A program made the position numbers and the translations under genes. Of a stretch of DNA of 64,000 nt, positions 43,801-53,300 are shown piece by piece (the first letter of the stretch is position 1; each line of letters begins with the position of its first letter). Where the stretch lies: NCBI GenBank assembly GCA_910589105.1, contig CAJUST010000001.1, positions 132,179 to 196,178 on the forward strand. The letters are read 5' to 3'. The notes under the pieces are model-generated. The model was not told the DNA's origin and did not search any database. It was given only the letters and a program-made list of their open reading frames with translations. This stretch comes from an uncultured Lachnospiraceae bacterium (GTDB lineage Bacteria > Bacillota > Clostridia > Lachnospirales > Lachnospiraceae).

Positions 43801-46800
43801 GAGAAATGAAGATCAGATTACAAGCGTAAGCGGCAACCAGAGTTTGGATTATGTAGAGCGGACAATCAAATTAAACGGCAAAAAAGTGCTGGATAATGCA
43901 ACTTATCTGCTTCCATGGACAGATTGGGAAACGGATGAAGAAAAATTATACCACTTCAACTATGAAGGCGGCGCAACTACATGGGAATTGCAGGATAGCT
44001 GGAAAAACCTTGGGAGTGTTACGGTTTACGCTTTGACAGATGTAGGAAGAACAGCTAAGAAGACAGTTCCGGTTACAAATGGCAGCATTACGTTAGATGC
44101 GGATGCAAAGATGCCGTATATTGTTGTAAAAGATGAAACCTCAGAAAAGAAGGAAATCAAAGAGCCATGGAGTGAGCATGCGCATGTAGTGGATTCCGGA
44201 TTTAATAATTACAGCGGCGTAAACGTTGATTTAGGTGAGGAAGGCCCAGAGTGCCCAGAATGTAAGAAAGAAGATAAAACTACAAAAACAAAGTATAATT
44301 ATTATATGGGATCAAAATTCGTGTGTCCGGTATGCAAATACGAGATGGGCGCAGATGCTGCGGATAAGTTCAAATATGAAGAACAGGGAAATCCTTTAGA
44401 TAAAGAAATTTGGAGCGGTGACATAAACGATGTGAAGGTCGTGCGCATCGGATCTACGGGAAATAAATATCTTCAGATGGGCAGTGAGACAGAAACACAA
44501 TCCGTATCTACAACAATCTCAGACTTAGAGCCGGGGACGGATTATGTAGCTCAGGTTTATGTGGAAAATAAGAGTGACGCAAAAGCATGGATTAAGGTAA
44601 CGGGAGGAAGCGAGGACGTTTCTAACTATACACTGAGATCTCTTGCGGAAAATTATGTACAGTGTGACGCGCATAGCAGGAGAGCGGTATCTGGAAGCAG
44701 GATGCAAATTATGCAGGTTCCTTTTACTGCGGACTCTTCCACAGCGACATTGACTTTAGAACGTGAGGCAGGCGAGGATATCACATATTTTGACGATATT
44801 CGTATCGTAGATAAAAAAATCAATAATATTCAGGCGGACGGGAGCTTTAAACAGGATTTTGAATCTGTTGTATCGGGAATGTATCCATTTGTATTAGGAC
44901 CGGCGCAGGGAGTTACAGACCATGTAACTCATTTGTCTGAGCTTCATGCTCCATATACACAGTCAGGCTGGGGCGGCAAAGAATCCTTAGATGACGTTTT
45001 GGAAGGAAAATGGTCGTTAAAACATCATGGAAACAATACAGGAATCATTTACCGGACGATTCCGCAGAATCTCCATTTTGAAGCAGGTCAGACGTATAAT
45101 ATCAGTTTTGACTATCAGTCAGGTCAAAGAGGTCAATATTATATTGTCATTGGCGAAGGCGACGAAGTGATTCAGACTTTAGATTATATGGAGAATACAG
45201 CAGAGAATCCGTTAGGCGGGCCATCTGAAACAAAGACTTATGAATTTAGGATGGTAGGCGCTGACAGTGGGCAGTCATGGTTTGGTTTAGCAAGCGCGGC
45301 GGCATCTCTGTCAAAAGATGAAAATGATAATATTAAAGCATATGGTTTAGTGGATTTTGTTTTAGATAATCTGGAAGTGAAGAAAGTTGGCGTAAAGATT
45401 TCCGCTTCCGCTTCGACTGTAACGTCAGCCAAAGATCCGATTACATTGACAGCAGAGTTTTCCGATGAATTAGATGAATCTAATCTGGTTACATGGACTT
45501 CTTCTGATGAAAACGTTGTAAAGGTCGTTCCGGACCCGGAAGACAGCAAGATATGTCACGCATATTTTGTAGGTTTTGGGAATGCGACTATTACGATGAG
45601 AACTATGGTAGGAGTGCAAGAAATTGAATTGCCGTGGGCGGTTTCTTTCCCAGAGATTTTTGAACTTCCATCAGAGGAGCAGAAGAAGGCAGAATGGGCA
45701 GGGGTTTATGCAAATACAGAATCTGCGACTGATAATGACACTAAGGAGAAAGCGATTGATGGAGAGTCAGGCACTCAATGGCATTCGCAGTGGGCGTCGC
45801 CTGCATTTGTCGTATCGGAAACGAATCCGGCTCTTTTAACAGTAAAAATTGCAGATGGAGACAATATTTCAAATTACAACAGAGTTACGATACAACAGAG
45901 AACTGGTAATGTTAATGGTTTAGTTAAAAAATATAAATGTGTCGTTGGGGATGAGTTTGACGAAACAACTCATACTGTTTCAGGGAATGTATATACTACG
46001 GATGTTATTACTGCGAAAAAGACAGGTCAGGGAGAAAGAGAAGTTTGTGTGCTTCCGGCAGGAACTGCTGGTAAGTATTTACAGATTCAGGTACTTGAAG
46101 GTGAAGGAACTTTCGCATCGATTGCAGAACTGGAATTGGATAAAGCAGGCACAAATAATACAGATGAAGAACAAGGTTATTTTGAAGAGAATGGCAGTAG
46201 CTGGTCAAATAAAATAACAGAAGCTCTGGAAGCAACGCTGGAAAATGCAGACGCTGTAGAGAAGGCCGGACGAGGAGATTATTCAGAAGAAAGCTGGGCT
46301 GTGTTTGAAGCGGCTCTAAACGCTGCAAAGGATCGACCGGCAGACGCTACGCCACAGCAATTATTAGAATTGCAGCAGGATCTTGTTTTGGCGATCTCTA
46401 ATTTAACGGTTTCATTGGATAAGGCAAGAACGGAATTTGAAAAGGTCTTTGATGAAGCAAAGAACATATATAATGCGGGCCAAGGCAATTATACAGATGC
46501 GAGCTGGGAGTCATTTAAGAAGGTTTATGAAGATGTAGATGTAATAAAAGATTCCCAAGATCCAAAAGTTTTGGTAAAAGGCAGGCAGATGTTAGAAAAA
46601 GCTTTGGAAGGATTGAAAGAAAAAACTCCAGAACAGATTGAATTTGAGCAGGCGCAGCAAGAATTGAAACAATCTATGGACTCTGCATCAAAGAAGATTA
46701 GCGAGGGTCAGGGAAATTATACGACGACAAGCTGGAAGAAATTAGTCAAAGCATACGAGGATGCAAAAGAAGGGAAAAATTCTGAGGATAAAGAAACGTT

Positions 46801-47863
46801 GAAAGCATTGACAAAAGCTTTGGACGATGCGATGAAAGGTTTAGCAGAGAAATCTGATGACCTGATAGAAGCAGAAGAAGCTTTGGCAAAGACAATCGAA
46901 TCTGCAGGAGAAAAAATTGAAGCAGGTCAGGGAGAGTATACAAACGCAAGTTGGAAAGCATTCCAAGATGCCTACAATGCAGCCTTGAAAGGGAATGAGT
47001 CAGATGACAAGGCAGAAGTGCAGAAGCTGGATAATGCTTTAAAGAAAGCAATGGCAGGCTTAATTACAAATGCCCAGCAGGCAGAAAACGATAAAGCGGC
47101 GGCAATCCAATCTGCAAAGAATGCCTTGCAGAATGAAATAAACGCTTCCAAAACTAAATATAGCGCAGGAGCTAAGAAATATACATCTGCAACATGGACT
47201 CCATTTAAAAAAGCTTACGATGCTGCAGTTGCAGGTAAAAATTCAACTGATGTAAACAAGTTGAAGAAGCTAAGAACTGATCTATATAACGCAAGGATAA
47301 AATTAAAAATTCAACCGCCGGCATCGTCCTCTGGTACAGGATCTACACAAACGAAGAAATTAAGCAAGTCAGATTATACAGATGTAAAAGACATTCGTTA
47401 TACAGTAATCGATCCGGAGAAATGTACAGTTGAAGCGGCAGGCTTAAAAAAGAATATGAAAAAAGCCAACATTCTGTCGACAGTAGAAGTGAAGGGCATA
47501 GAATGTAAAGTAACTCAAATTAAAGCCAACGGCTTTAAAAAGTACACGAAATTAACGACTGTCACAATTGGCGCAAATGTTGAGAAGATTGGAAAAGCCG
47601 CTTTTTCAGGATGTAAATCCATCACAAAGCTTACAATCGGCGCAAATGTGAAATCAATAGATGCGCAGAGTTTCTCAGGTTGTAAAAAAATTAAGAATAT
47701 TGTGATTAAGTCAAAGAAACTTACTTCGATTGGGAAGAAAGCATTTAAAGGCGTCACTGCAAAAGCAAAGGTGAAACTTCCGAAACTGAAGGGCAGCGCC
47801 GCTAAAAAATTAAAACAAAAGTTGATAAAAGCAGGCGTGAATAAGAAAGCAAAAATAAAGTAA
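40868..47863 (+). CDS. Endo-alpha-N-acetylgalactosaminidase (GH101), exported multidomain
   Basis: 2,331 residues. Signal peptide 1-39 (IQAQAAA). A lectin-like N-terminal domain and a carboxypeptidase-regulatory-like domain (about 240-315) precede the GH101 core. The likely nucleophile is D818 in FMYLDVWYG and the acid/base E844 in WRFSTEFGDEGEYDST; RFIRNHQKDS and GFEGWGG also match GH101. It should release Gal-GalNAc (core 1) from mucin serine/threonine. Then follow a CPEC...CPVC zinc-ribbon-like insert (1129-1156), carbohydrate-binding and Ig-like domains, an F5/8C-like domain (about 1600-1770), five FIVAR repeats (starting near 1794, 1867, 1942, 2016, 2094) and a BspA-like leucine-rich C-terminus (about 2177-2331). 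No LPxTG anchor is seen; the repeats may bind surface polymers. Confidence 0.93.
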   Translation: MKETGSKRKIRSFIAGTLAFLLMVTTALSGFPPIQAQAAAGKIWHRVETGSGNGNGHAYSDASTNPAAVLLHQDKIEWESTFNVTYEKQGDAPNKARLGFFYSYLNDSNWLYVGSNPDGSWYYEYNLGGSTGYPSLEGLPAITDTSRAEISVSVAREALTVTVNGVKVQVANKDVFEGLKEAIGNEGRPGFRAGKNGTEHTFFRFTDAKTKGAPLSDDGWSFLAGCEGQVHNQETIPVYSVTGAVKDGNTPVENAVVRVGEESVRTAADGSFSLSVEQGTYVVSVSASGYQAYSQENVEINADKDLGEIALTKKDAVNYEYFISNGTIKAAVSNEFPQVFQYELTLGEDGAKKIFAGQETKLTEMRIGAYNPAYGEDKSVPQVNLKDIEPTLKSFEKEEDHAVYVMNLKDAEAQIDFDMTVKISVSENDLIWEVTNITKNSGCVKINTIDVPELNLVTITDLQVDTQFMGAVISGDTNAIGDREITFEDGFVANNSGGYAYGFLSADGISAGVWSNSEMVSDNRLVRNNGVDSMSLTSAAWYYDYNNDATFSYTDYTDATKNKTLTFSDYDSVAGVAGGVPISELPCAKVCFAADENEDSVVDWQDGAIAYRDIMNNPYGSENTKDLVNYRISMNFNSQATNPYLKTADNIKKVYLATDGLPQAVMMKGYGSEGHDSANSEYGYIADRLGGLEELKQLNTIAHNYNVQMGIHINAQECYPEAQTFSNDLVNGVNSRGWGWLDQSYNINRAYDLGSGLRYKRLLQLYDQLNDTSLYANKWPGVAGQGEDETVADAETIARTVAEKKKTTTENLDFMYLDVWYGASWETRKIAQQFNSLGWRFSTEFGDEGEYDSTWQHWATEGHYGGSAKKGLNSDVIRFIRNHQKDSFVLNYPSYGGTADNPLLGGFDLGGFEGWGGSNDSFNDYIIKTFLVNLPTKFLQHYKVYKWENYEDGGSPVGNHEKEITLVNDDKTEKVVVTRNEDQITSVSGNQSLDYVERTIKLNGKKVLDNATYLLPWTDWETDEEKLYHFNYEGGATTWELQDSWKNLGSVTVYALTDVGRTAKKTVPVTNGSITLDADAKMPYIVVKDETSEKKEIKEPWSEHAHVVDSGFNNYSGVNVDLGEEGPECPECKKEDKTTKTKYNYYMGSKFVCPVCKYEMGADAADKFKYEEQGNPLDKEIWSGDINDVKVVRIGSTGNKYLQMGSETETQSVSTTISDLEPGTDYVAQVYVENKSDAKAWIKVTGGSEDVSNYTLRSLAENYVQCDAHSRRAVSGSRMQIMQVPFTADSSTATLTLEREAGEDITYFDDIRIVDKKINNIQADGSFKQDFESVVSGMYPFVLGPAQGVTDHVTHLSELHAPYTQSGWGGKESLDDVLEGKWSLKHHGNNTGIIYRTIPQNLHFEAGQTYNISFDYQSGQRGQYYIVIGEGDEVIQTLDYMENTAENPLGGPSETKTYEFRMVGADSGQSWFGLASAAASLSKDENDNIKAYGLVDFVLDNLEVKKVGVKISASASTVTSAKDPITLTAEFSDELDESNLVTWTSSDENVVKVVPDPEDSKICHAYFVGFGNATITMRTMVGVQEIELPWAVSFPEIFELPSEEQKKAEWAGVYANTESATDNDTKEKAIDGESGTQWHSQWASPAFVVSETNPALLTVKIADGDNISNYNRVTIQQRTGNVNGLVKKYKCVVGDEFDETTHTVSGNVYTTDVITAKKTGQGEREVCVLPAGTAGKYLQIQVLEGEGTFASIAELELDKAGTNNTDEEQGYFEENGSSWSNKITEALEATLENADAVEKAGRGDYSEESWAVFEAALNAAKDRPADATPQQLLELQQDLVLAISNLTVSLDKARTEFEKVFDEAKNIYNAGQGNYTDASWESFKKVYEDVDVIKDSQDPKVLVKGRQMLEKALEGLKEKTPEQIEFEQAQQELKQSMDSASKKISEGQGNYTTTSWKKLVKAYEDAKEGKNSEDKETLKALTKALDDAMKGLAEKSDDLIEAEEALAKTIESAGEKIEAGQGEYTNASWKAFQDAYNAALKGNESDDKAEVQKLDNALKKAMAGLITNAQQAENDKAAAIQSAKNALQNEINASKTKYSAGAKKYTSATWTPFKKAYDAAVAGKNSTDVNKLKKLRTDLYNARIKLKIQPPASSSGTGSTQTKKLSKSDYTDVKDIRYTVIDPEKCTVEAAGLKKNMKKANILSTVEVKGIECKVTQIKANGFKKYTKLTTVTIGANVEKIGKAAFSGCKSITKLTIGANVKSIDAQSFSGCKKIKNIVIKSKKLTSIGKKAFKGVTAKAKVKLPKLKGSAAKKLKQKLIKAGVNKKAKIK

Positions 47864-47890
47864 AAGGCAAAATCACAAAGTTATCATTAG

Positions 47891-47919
47891 AAAGGGGCAT
47901 ACGTTTGTATGCCTCTTTC
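47891..47919 (+). terminator. Terminator or attenuator between GH101 and amidase genes
   Basis: AAAGGGGCATAC (47891-47902) pairs with GTATGCCTCTTT (47907-47918). The tail is short in T, and the next start lies only 17 bp later with no good ribosome site, so some readthrough is possible. Confidence 0.6.
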
Positions 47920-47934
47920 AAGTAGAGAATAAGA

Positions 47935-48690
47935 ATGGAACGAACGGAAAGAGAAAAGCAAATAGAGTATGAAACATATCTGGCGAAGCGGCGGGCTTTG
48001 AAAAGAAAGAAACGGCAGAGGAAAGCGGCTTTTCAGATACTAATGTCACTTATAATCATTATTATAATAGGAATCATAGGCTGGCAATCTGTGAAATTCA
48101 TAAAAGGCAGAAATGGAAAGCCTGTTTCAGTAAAATCAGAATTGCCAAAAAAAATTGTAAAAACGCCGCCGGATTACGACATACAGTATTTAACGGTTAA
48201 TCCTTATTCAAGGCCGGGGATTCCGTTAGAAAAAGTGAACGGGGTTGTTGTGCATTATACGGCAAACCCTTCCACAACAGCGCAGCAAAACAGAGATTAT
48301 TTTGAGGGATTGAGTTTGTCAGGCGAAACGTCCGTCAGCAGTCATTTTGTAATCGGAATAGAGGGGGAAGTGATTCTGTGCATTCCCTGTGATGAAATTG
48401 CATATGCTTCAAATGAGAGAAATGCGGATACCATCTCTATTGAGTGCTGTATTCCGGACGAATCAGGAAAATTTGCCGATGCGACATACGATACGTTAAT
48501 CCATTTACTGGCATGGCTGGCGGGAAAATATGATTTGGAAACAGATGACATTATCCGTCATTATGACGTTACGGGGAAAAACTGCCCAAAATATTATGTG
48601 GAGTATGAATCCGCATGGGATGCCTTAAAAATGGACGTCAGAAATTATATAGAACATAACGGAGCGATTGAGGAAACGACAGAGGAGTAA
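47935..48690 (+). CDS. Membrane-anchored N-acetylmuramoyl-L-alanine amidase (amidase_2)
   Basis: 251 residues. A basic cytosolic N-terminus is followed by one membrane helix (about 34-55, rich in isoleucine). The outer amidase_2/PGRP domain has GVVVHYTANPSTTAQQNRDYFEGL, SSHFVIGIEGEVILCIP and the C-terminal ligand segment IIRHYDVTGKNCPKYY. Zinc ligands would be the first and last of these histidines and the cysteine. It cuts the lactyl-peptide bond of peptidoglycan. The site upstream (GTAGAGAA) is weak. A methyltransferase gene follows by 4 bp. Confidence 0.87.
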   Translation: MERTEREKQIEYETYLAKRRALKRKKRQRKAAFQILMSLIIIIIIGIIGWQSVKFIKGRNGKPVSVKSELPKKIVKTPPDYDIQYLTVNPYSRPGIPLEKVNGVVVHYTANPSTTAQQNRDYFEGLSLSGETSVSSHFVIGIEGEVILCIPCDEIAYASNERNADTISIECCIPDESGKFADATYDTLIHLLAWLAGKYDLETDDIIRHYDVTGKNCPKYYVEYESAWDALKMDVRNYIEHNGAIEETTEE

Positions 48691-48694
48691 AAAT

Positions 48695-50182
48695 ATGATA
48701 GAAAAGCTTTTTCATAAGGCGCTGCGTCAAGAAGAAACACGCAAAGCGTTAAGTGAAATAAGGGCGGCAATTAAGGAAGAAGAACTATACTGGGAAGCGT
48801 TAGAATTTTTTGGTAATGGGGAAGCGTTAGGGCCATTTCTTCTGCATGAAGATGCAAAAGTAAGAAAAAACGCCGCAGCCCTGCTTGGCGACTTGGAAAT
48901 GGAAGAAGCGGCAGAAGAACTATACCGCGCATATCAGAAAGAAGAAAAATTATTTGTAAAAAGCGCGTTGCTTTGGGCTTTGGATAAGACGAATCCATAT
49001 CCATATATGGAAGAACTTTTAAAGAGATATGATTATTTACGCAGTGAGGAGGTAAAGGAGGAGGAAAAAAAACATATTCGGGAAGAACTCCATGCTCTGG
49101 AACGGATATTACGAAAAGATGGAGAAAGCGGGCGGCATATATTTTCTGGTTGGAATCAAAAATATGCCGTTCTTTTGACAACTCCTTCCAATTATGCAAA
49201 ATTGACGGCGGATAAGATACGGGCGTACAAAAAAGGGGCCACTCCGCTTGGCGTACAGGCGATTGTGGATTCATTGCGGGAGATAACCAAGCTTAGGACA
49301 TACCGTGAATTGTTGTTTTTGGTTGCTTTAGGACGGGATATTGGCATAGAAGACGGGCCAAAAGCTCTTGGGGAAGCGCTAGCGGATTCCAAACTGCTTC
49401 AGTTACTGGAACGAAGCCATGAAAAAGGAGAGGCTTTTTTCTTCCGTCTGGATTTTAAAAGCCGCCTGACTTTGGAAGAAAGGAGCCGTTATCTGAGACG
49501 GGCAGCGGCAGTCTTAGAGGAAAAGACAAACCGCAGAATGGTAAATATGCCGGAGGATTATGAATTTGAGATCCGCTTGTATATCAATAAAAATGGGAAA
49601 ATCCGCGCGTTTCTAAAAATGCTTTCTATCCCGATGGAGCGTTTTTCTTATCGTAAACAAACAATTTCCGCTTCTATCCATCCGTCGCTTGCCGCATTGC
49701 TTTTAGAACTTGCTAGACCATATTTGAAACCAAATGCGCAGATTTTAGACCCTTGCTGCGGCGTTGGGACGATGTTGGTGGAGCGGCATAAGATAATGCC
49801 TGTCAGGGAGGCATATGCGATTGATATTTTTGGGGAGGCAGTTGAAAAGGGCAAAGAGAATGCTCTGGCGGCGGGAATGGACGTGAATTTTATCCATAAA
49901 GATTATCTGGTATTCCGGCATAACTATCCATTTGATGAAATTATTGCCAATCTGCCGCTTAGGGGAAAGAGGAGTAAAGAAGAACAGGATGCGTTTTATG
50001 AGGGATTTTTTGAGAAATCTCAGGAACTCTTGGCGCAAAACGGCATTATGGTTTTATATTCAAATGAAAACGGATTTGTGAAAAAACAGCTCCGTCTGAA
50101 TCCGTGTTTTCGGTTATATCAGGAGTATCTTATTTTTGAAAAAGAAGGTTTTTATCTGTATATAATTGGAATAAAGAAATAA
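48695..50182 (+). CDS. HEAT-repeat and RNA-type methyltransferase fusion
   Basis: 495 residues. Residues about 1-135 are helical HEAT-like repeats (LGPFLLHEDAKVRKNAAALLGDLEMEEAAEELYRAY). The middle (about 150-320: GWNQKYAVLLTTPSNYAKLTADKI... MPEDYEFEIRLYINKNGKIRAFL) resembles the THUMP-like lead of RNA methylases. The C-terminus is an UPF0020/RlmKL-type methyltransferase with motif I DPCCGVGTMLVE and motif IV ANLPLRG in place of NPPY. A THUMP-linked enzyme of this kind modifies rRNA or tRNA guanine; the target here is unknown. ATG 48695, with GAGGAG upstream, is preferred to the earlier frame opening. Confidence 0.75.
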   Translation: MIEKLFHKALRQEETRKALSEIRAAIKEEELYWEALEFFGNGEALGPFLLHEDAKVRKNAAALLGDLEMEEAAEELYRAYQKEEKLFVKSALLWALDKTNPYPYMEELLKRYDYLRSEEVKEEEKKHIREELHALERILRKDGESGRHIFSGWNQKYAVLLTTPSNYAKLTADKIRAYKKGATPLGVQAIVDSLREITKLRTYRELLFLVALGRDIGIEDGPKALGEALADSKLLQLLERSHEKGEAFFFRLDFKSRLTLEERSRYLRRAAAVLEEKTNRRMVNMPEDYEFEIRLYINKNGKIRAFLKMLSIPMERFSYRKQTISASIHPSLAALLLELARPYLKPNAQILDPCCGVGTMLVERHKIMPVREAYAIDIFGEAVEKGKENALAAGMDVNFIHKDYLVFRHNYPFDEIIANLPLRGKRSKEEQDAFYEGFFEKSQELLAQNGIMVLYSNENGFVKKQLRLNPCFRLYQEYLIFEKEGFYLYIIGIKK

Positions 50183-50321
50183 GAAACCGGCAAAATGTTT
50201 GGAGACAGTAAATCTGAAAAAACTATTAAAATTCCTTAATTTCATTTTCGTGGAAGTGAATTTGTGATAAAATACAAGCGTTTCTTAGGAGAAAGAAAAC
50301 AGCGTTGCGATGGAGGATGAG

Positions 50322-53300
50322 ATGATTAAGTATAGCGTGAAAAAGCCATTTACAGTATTAGTCGCAGTGATTATTGTATTGGTAATTGGATTGGTTTCAC
50401 TTACAGGAATGAAAACGGATTTACTGCCGGACATGAGTATGCCGTACATGATGGTGATTACGACTTATCCGGGGGCAAGCCCGGAAAAAGTGGAGGAAAG
50501 CGTTACAAAACCAATGGAGGGAGCATTGGGGACGATAAACGGCGTAGAAGACGTGACAAGTTCCAGTTCTGAAAATTACAGTATGGTTATGCTGGAGTTT
50601 GAAGAAGACACGAGCATGGATTCTGCGATGGTAAAAGTTTCCTCGGCGATTAACCAAATAGAATCGGCGCTGCCGGAGACATGCGGCGCGCCGAATATTT
50701 TAGAGATTAGCATGGATATGATGGCGACGATGTACGCCAGCGTCAGTTATGAAGGGAAAGACATTTATGAGTTGTCTGGCTTTACGGAAGAAGTGGTGAT
50801 TCCGTATTTTGAACGGCAGGCGGGCGTGGCGAGCATATCGGAAATCGGCATAGTGGAAAAGTCGGTGGAAGTGCGTTTGAATCAGGAAAAAATTGATAAA
50901 ATAAATGATCAAATATTGGTAAAGACAAATGACAAGCTTTCAGAGGCGCAGTCAGAGCTTTCCGAAGCGGAAAATTCATTGGCGGACGCAAAGTCAAAAA
51001 TCAATAAACAAGAGCAGGATTTGTCAAATCAGCAAAATTCGACAACGACGGAACTTGCGGATGCGACATTAAAATTAAATGAAGCGGTTGCTTCGAGGGC
51101 GGCGTATGAATCCCAGCTTACCAGCCTAAAAGCAAGTAAAAGCGCTTTAGAAGGTGAGAAAAAGGCATATAAAGAGAATAAAATAGAAAGTACATATAAC
51201 AGCATAAACGATATGTTTGCGCAGCTTTCCGCCGCTGTTGCGGGGATTTCCGCGCAGCTAGGGGAAGCCAGCCCGTTGGATGCGTCTGCGATGCCGGCAG
51301 ATATAAAAGATGCAATCGACAATCCGGATAAATTGAACTATTTCAAAACGGCAGTGGAAACGCTTGCGGGAATGCCTAATTCACAGATAGATAAGAGCAT
51401 AGTTAGTCAGGCAAAGGAACTAGACAAAAAAACATTAAAACAGCTTTATGACATTGTAAACGTCCGCCTTCCGCAAATAGAGACGGAGCTGGCGAATCTG
51501 GAGGTAGAGATTAAAGTAGCGGAAGAAGTCTTAAAGCAGGTGGAAACCCAGATGGCGTCCATTGACGAGGCGTATAAGCAGGCGGAACAAGGCAAAATAT
51601 CTGCGGCGGCGGGGTTTGGTTCCGGCGGCGCGCAGATTGCCGCGGCAAAGACGGCAATGGAAGAAGCGCAGGAAGAATTGGAAAATGCCAATAAGACGTA
51701 TCAGGATTCTGTTGCGGAAGCGAGGAAAAATGCGAATATCAATCAAATGTTGACGTTAGAAGCGCTTTCTGGCATGATCTATGCGCAAAATTTTTCTATG
51801 CCGGCAGGATATATCGACGATGAAAATGAGAAACAATGGCTTTTAAAAGTAGGGGAAAATTATACTTCGGCGGAAGAATTAGAAAAAATGACGCTCTGTG
51901 AGATAGACGGCATTGGGGACGTTCATTTGAATGACGTTGCGGATATTACGACGATTGACAATGCCGGAGAAACATATGCGAAGGTCAATCAGGACGCCGG
52001 AGTGATTCTATCTATTTTTAAAGGCAGTACGGCGGGCACAAGCGATGTTTCAGAAGCCTGTTTAAACGCAATAGAGGAATTAAAAGAGGACTACCCAAAA
52101 TTGAACATTACGCCGTTAGTGAATCAGGGGGAATATATTTCTATGCTGATTCAAAGCATTGTGTCCAGCATGGTGATTGGGGCGCTGCTTGCGATTTTCA
52201 TTTTGGCAGTCTTTTTGATGGATATACGCCCAACGATCGTCGTTGCGTTTAGTATCCCGTTCAGCGTTTTGACGGCAATCGTCATTATGTATTTTGCAGG
52301 CATTTCCATCAACATGATGTCCCTGTCAGGGCTTTCTTTGGCAGTAGGTATGCTGGTGGATAACTCCATTGTTGTAATAGAAAATATTTACCGTCTGCGG
52401 TATCGGGGCTTAAGTTCTCCCCGTTCTGCCGTTCAAGGGGCAAAACAGGTGGCTGGGGCGATTATAGCGTCAACGCTTACGACGATTTGCGTATTTTTCC
52501 CGATGGTGTTTACGACGGGCATGGTGAGGGATTTGCTGTTGCCGTTTGCTTTGACGATTACGTTTGCCCTGACGGCTTCCTTAGCTGTTGCGCTGACAGT
52601 AGTGCCTACGATGGGGGCGGCAATGCTTCGGAAGGCGAAACCGAAACAGCATCGTATTTTTGATAAGATTCAGGAAGGCTATGCGGCGGCGCTTAAGTTT
52701 TGCCTGAGATTTAAAATTGTTCCGCTTGGAATTTCTGTCGGGCTTTTGGCGATTTGCATTGCCGCGGTTATGAAAATGGGGATCGTGTTAATCCCGGATA
52801 TGGGTAGCGACCAGATTTCCGTAACGGTGACGATCCCGGAAGAAGACACGAAAGAAACGGCTTATCAAAAAGCAGACGATGTGATGGAAGCGATTCTTGG
52901 GATTGAGGGAGTTGGATATGTAGGAGCCATGGACGGCAGCAGTTCTGCCGGATTAATGGGCGGCATGACGGGCGGTTCTTCGGATAATTTCAGTAATTTT
53001 TCGTATTTTGTTCTTCCCGCGGAGGAATATAACAGCAAATCTCAGGTGGAGGGCATTTGCGATGCGATTTTAGAACATACGAAAGAGTTTGAGTGCGAAG
53101 TGGCAGTGTCAAATTCTATGATGGGTGAAATGGATCAAATGCTTGGCAGCGGCCTTCAGCTTGACATAGGCGGTTCGGATTTGGATCAACTGCTGTTGGT
53201 AAGTGAAGAAATTATGGAGATGTTGGAGGGTGTGGAAGGTTTTTCTAATATCAGCAATGGGCAGGAGGAAGCGGACGAGGAAATTCATCTGAATATTGAT

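Noticed and set aside
46008..46328. Leu/Gln-rich open frame antisense to the FIVAR repeats
   Set aside because: Follows from codon bias of the repeat region on the other strand.
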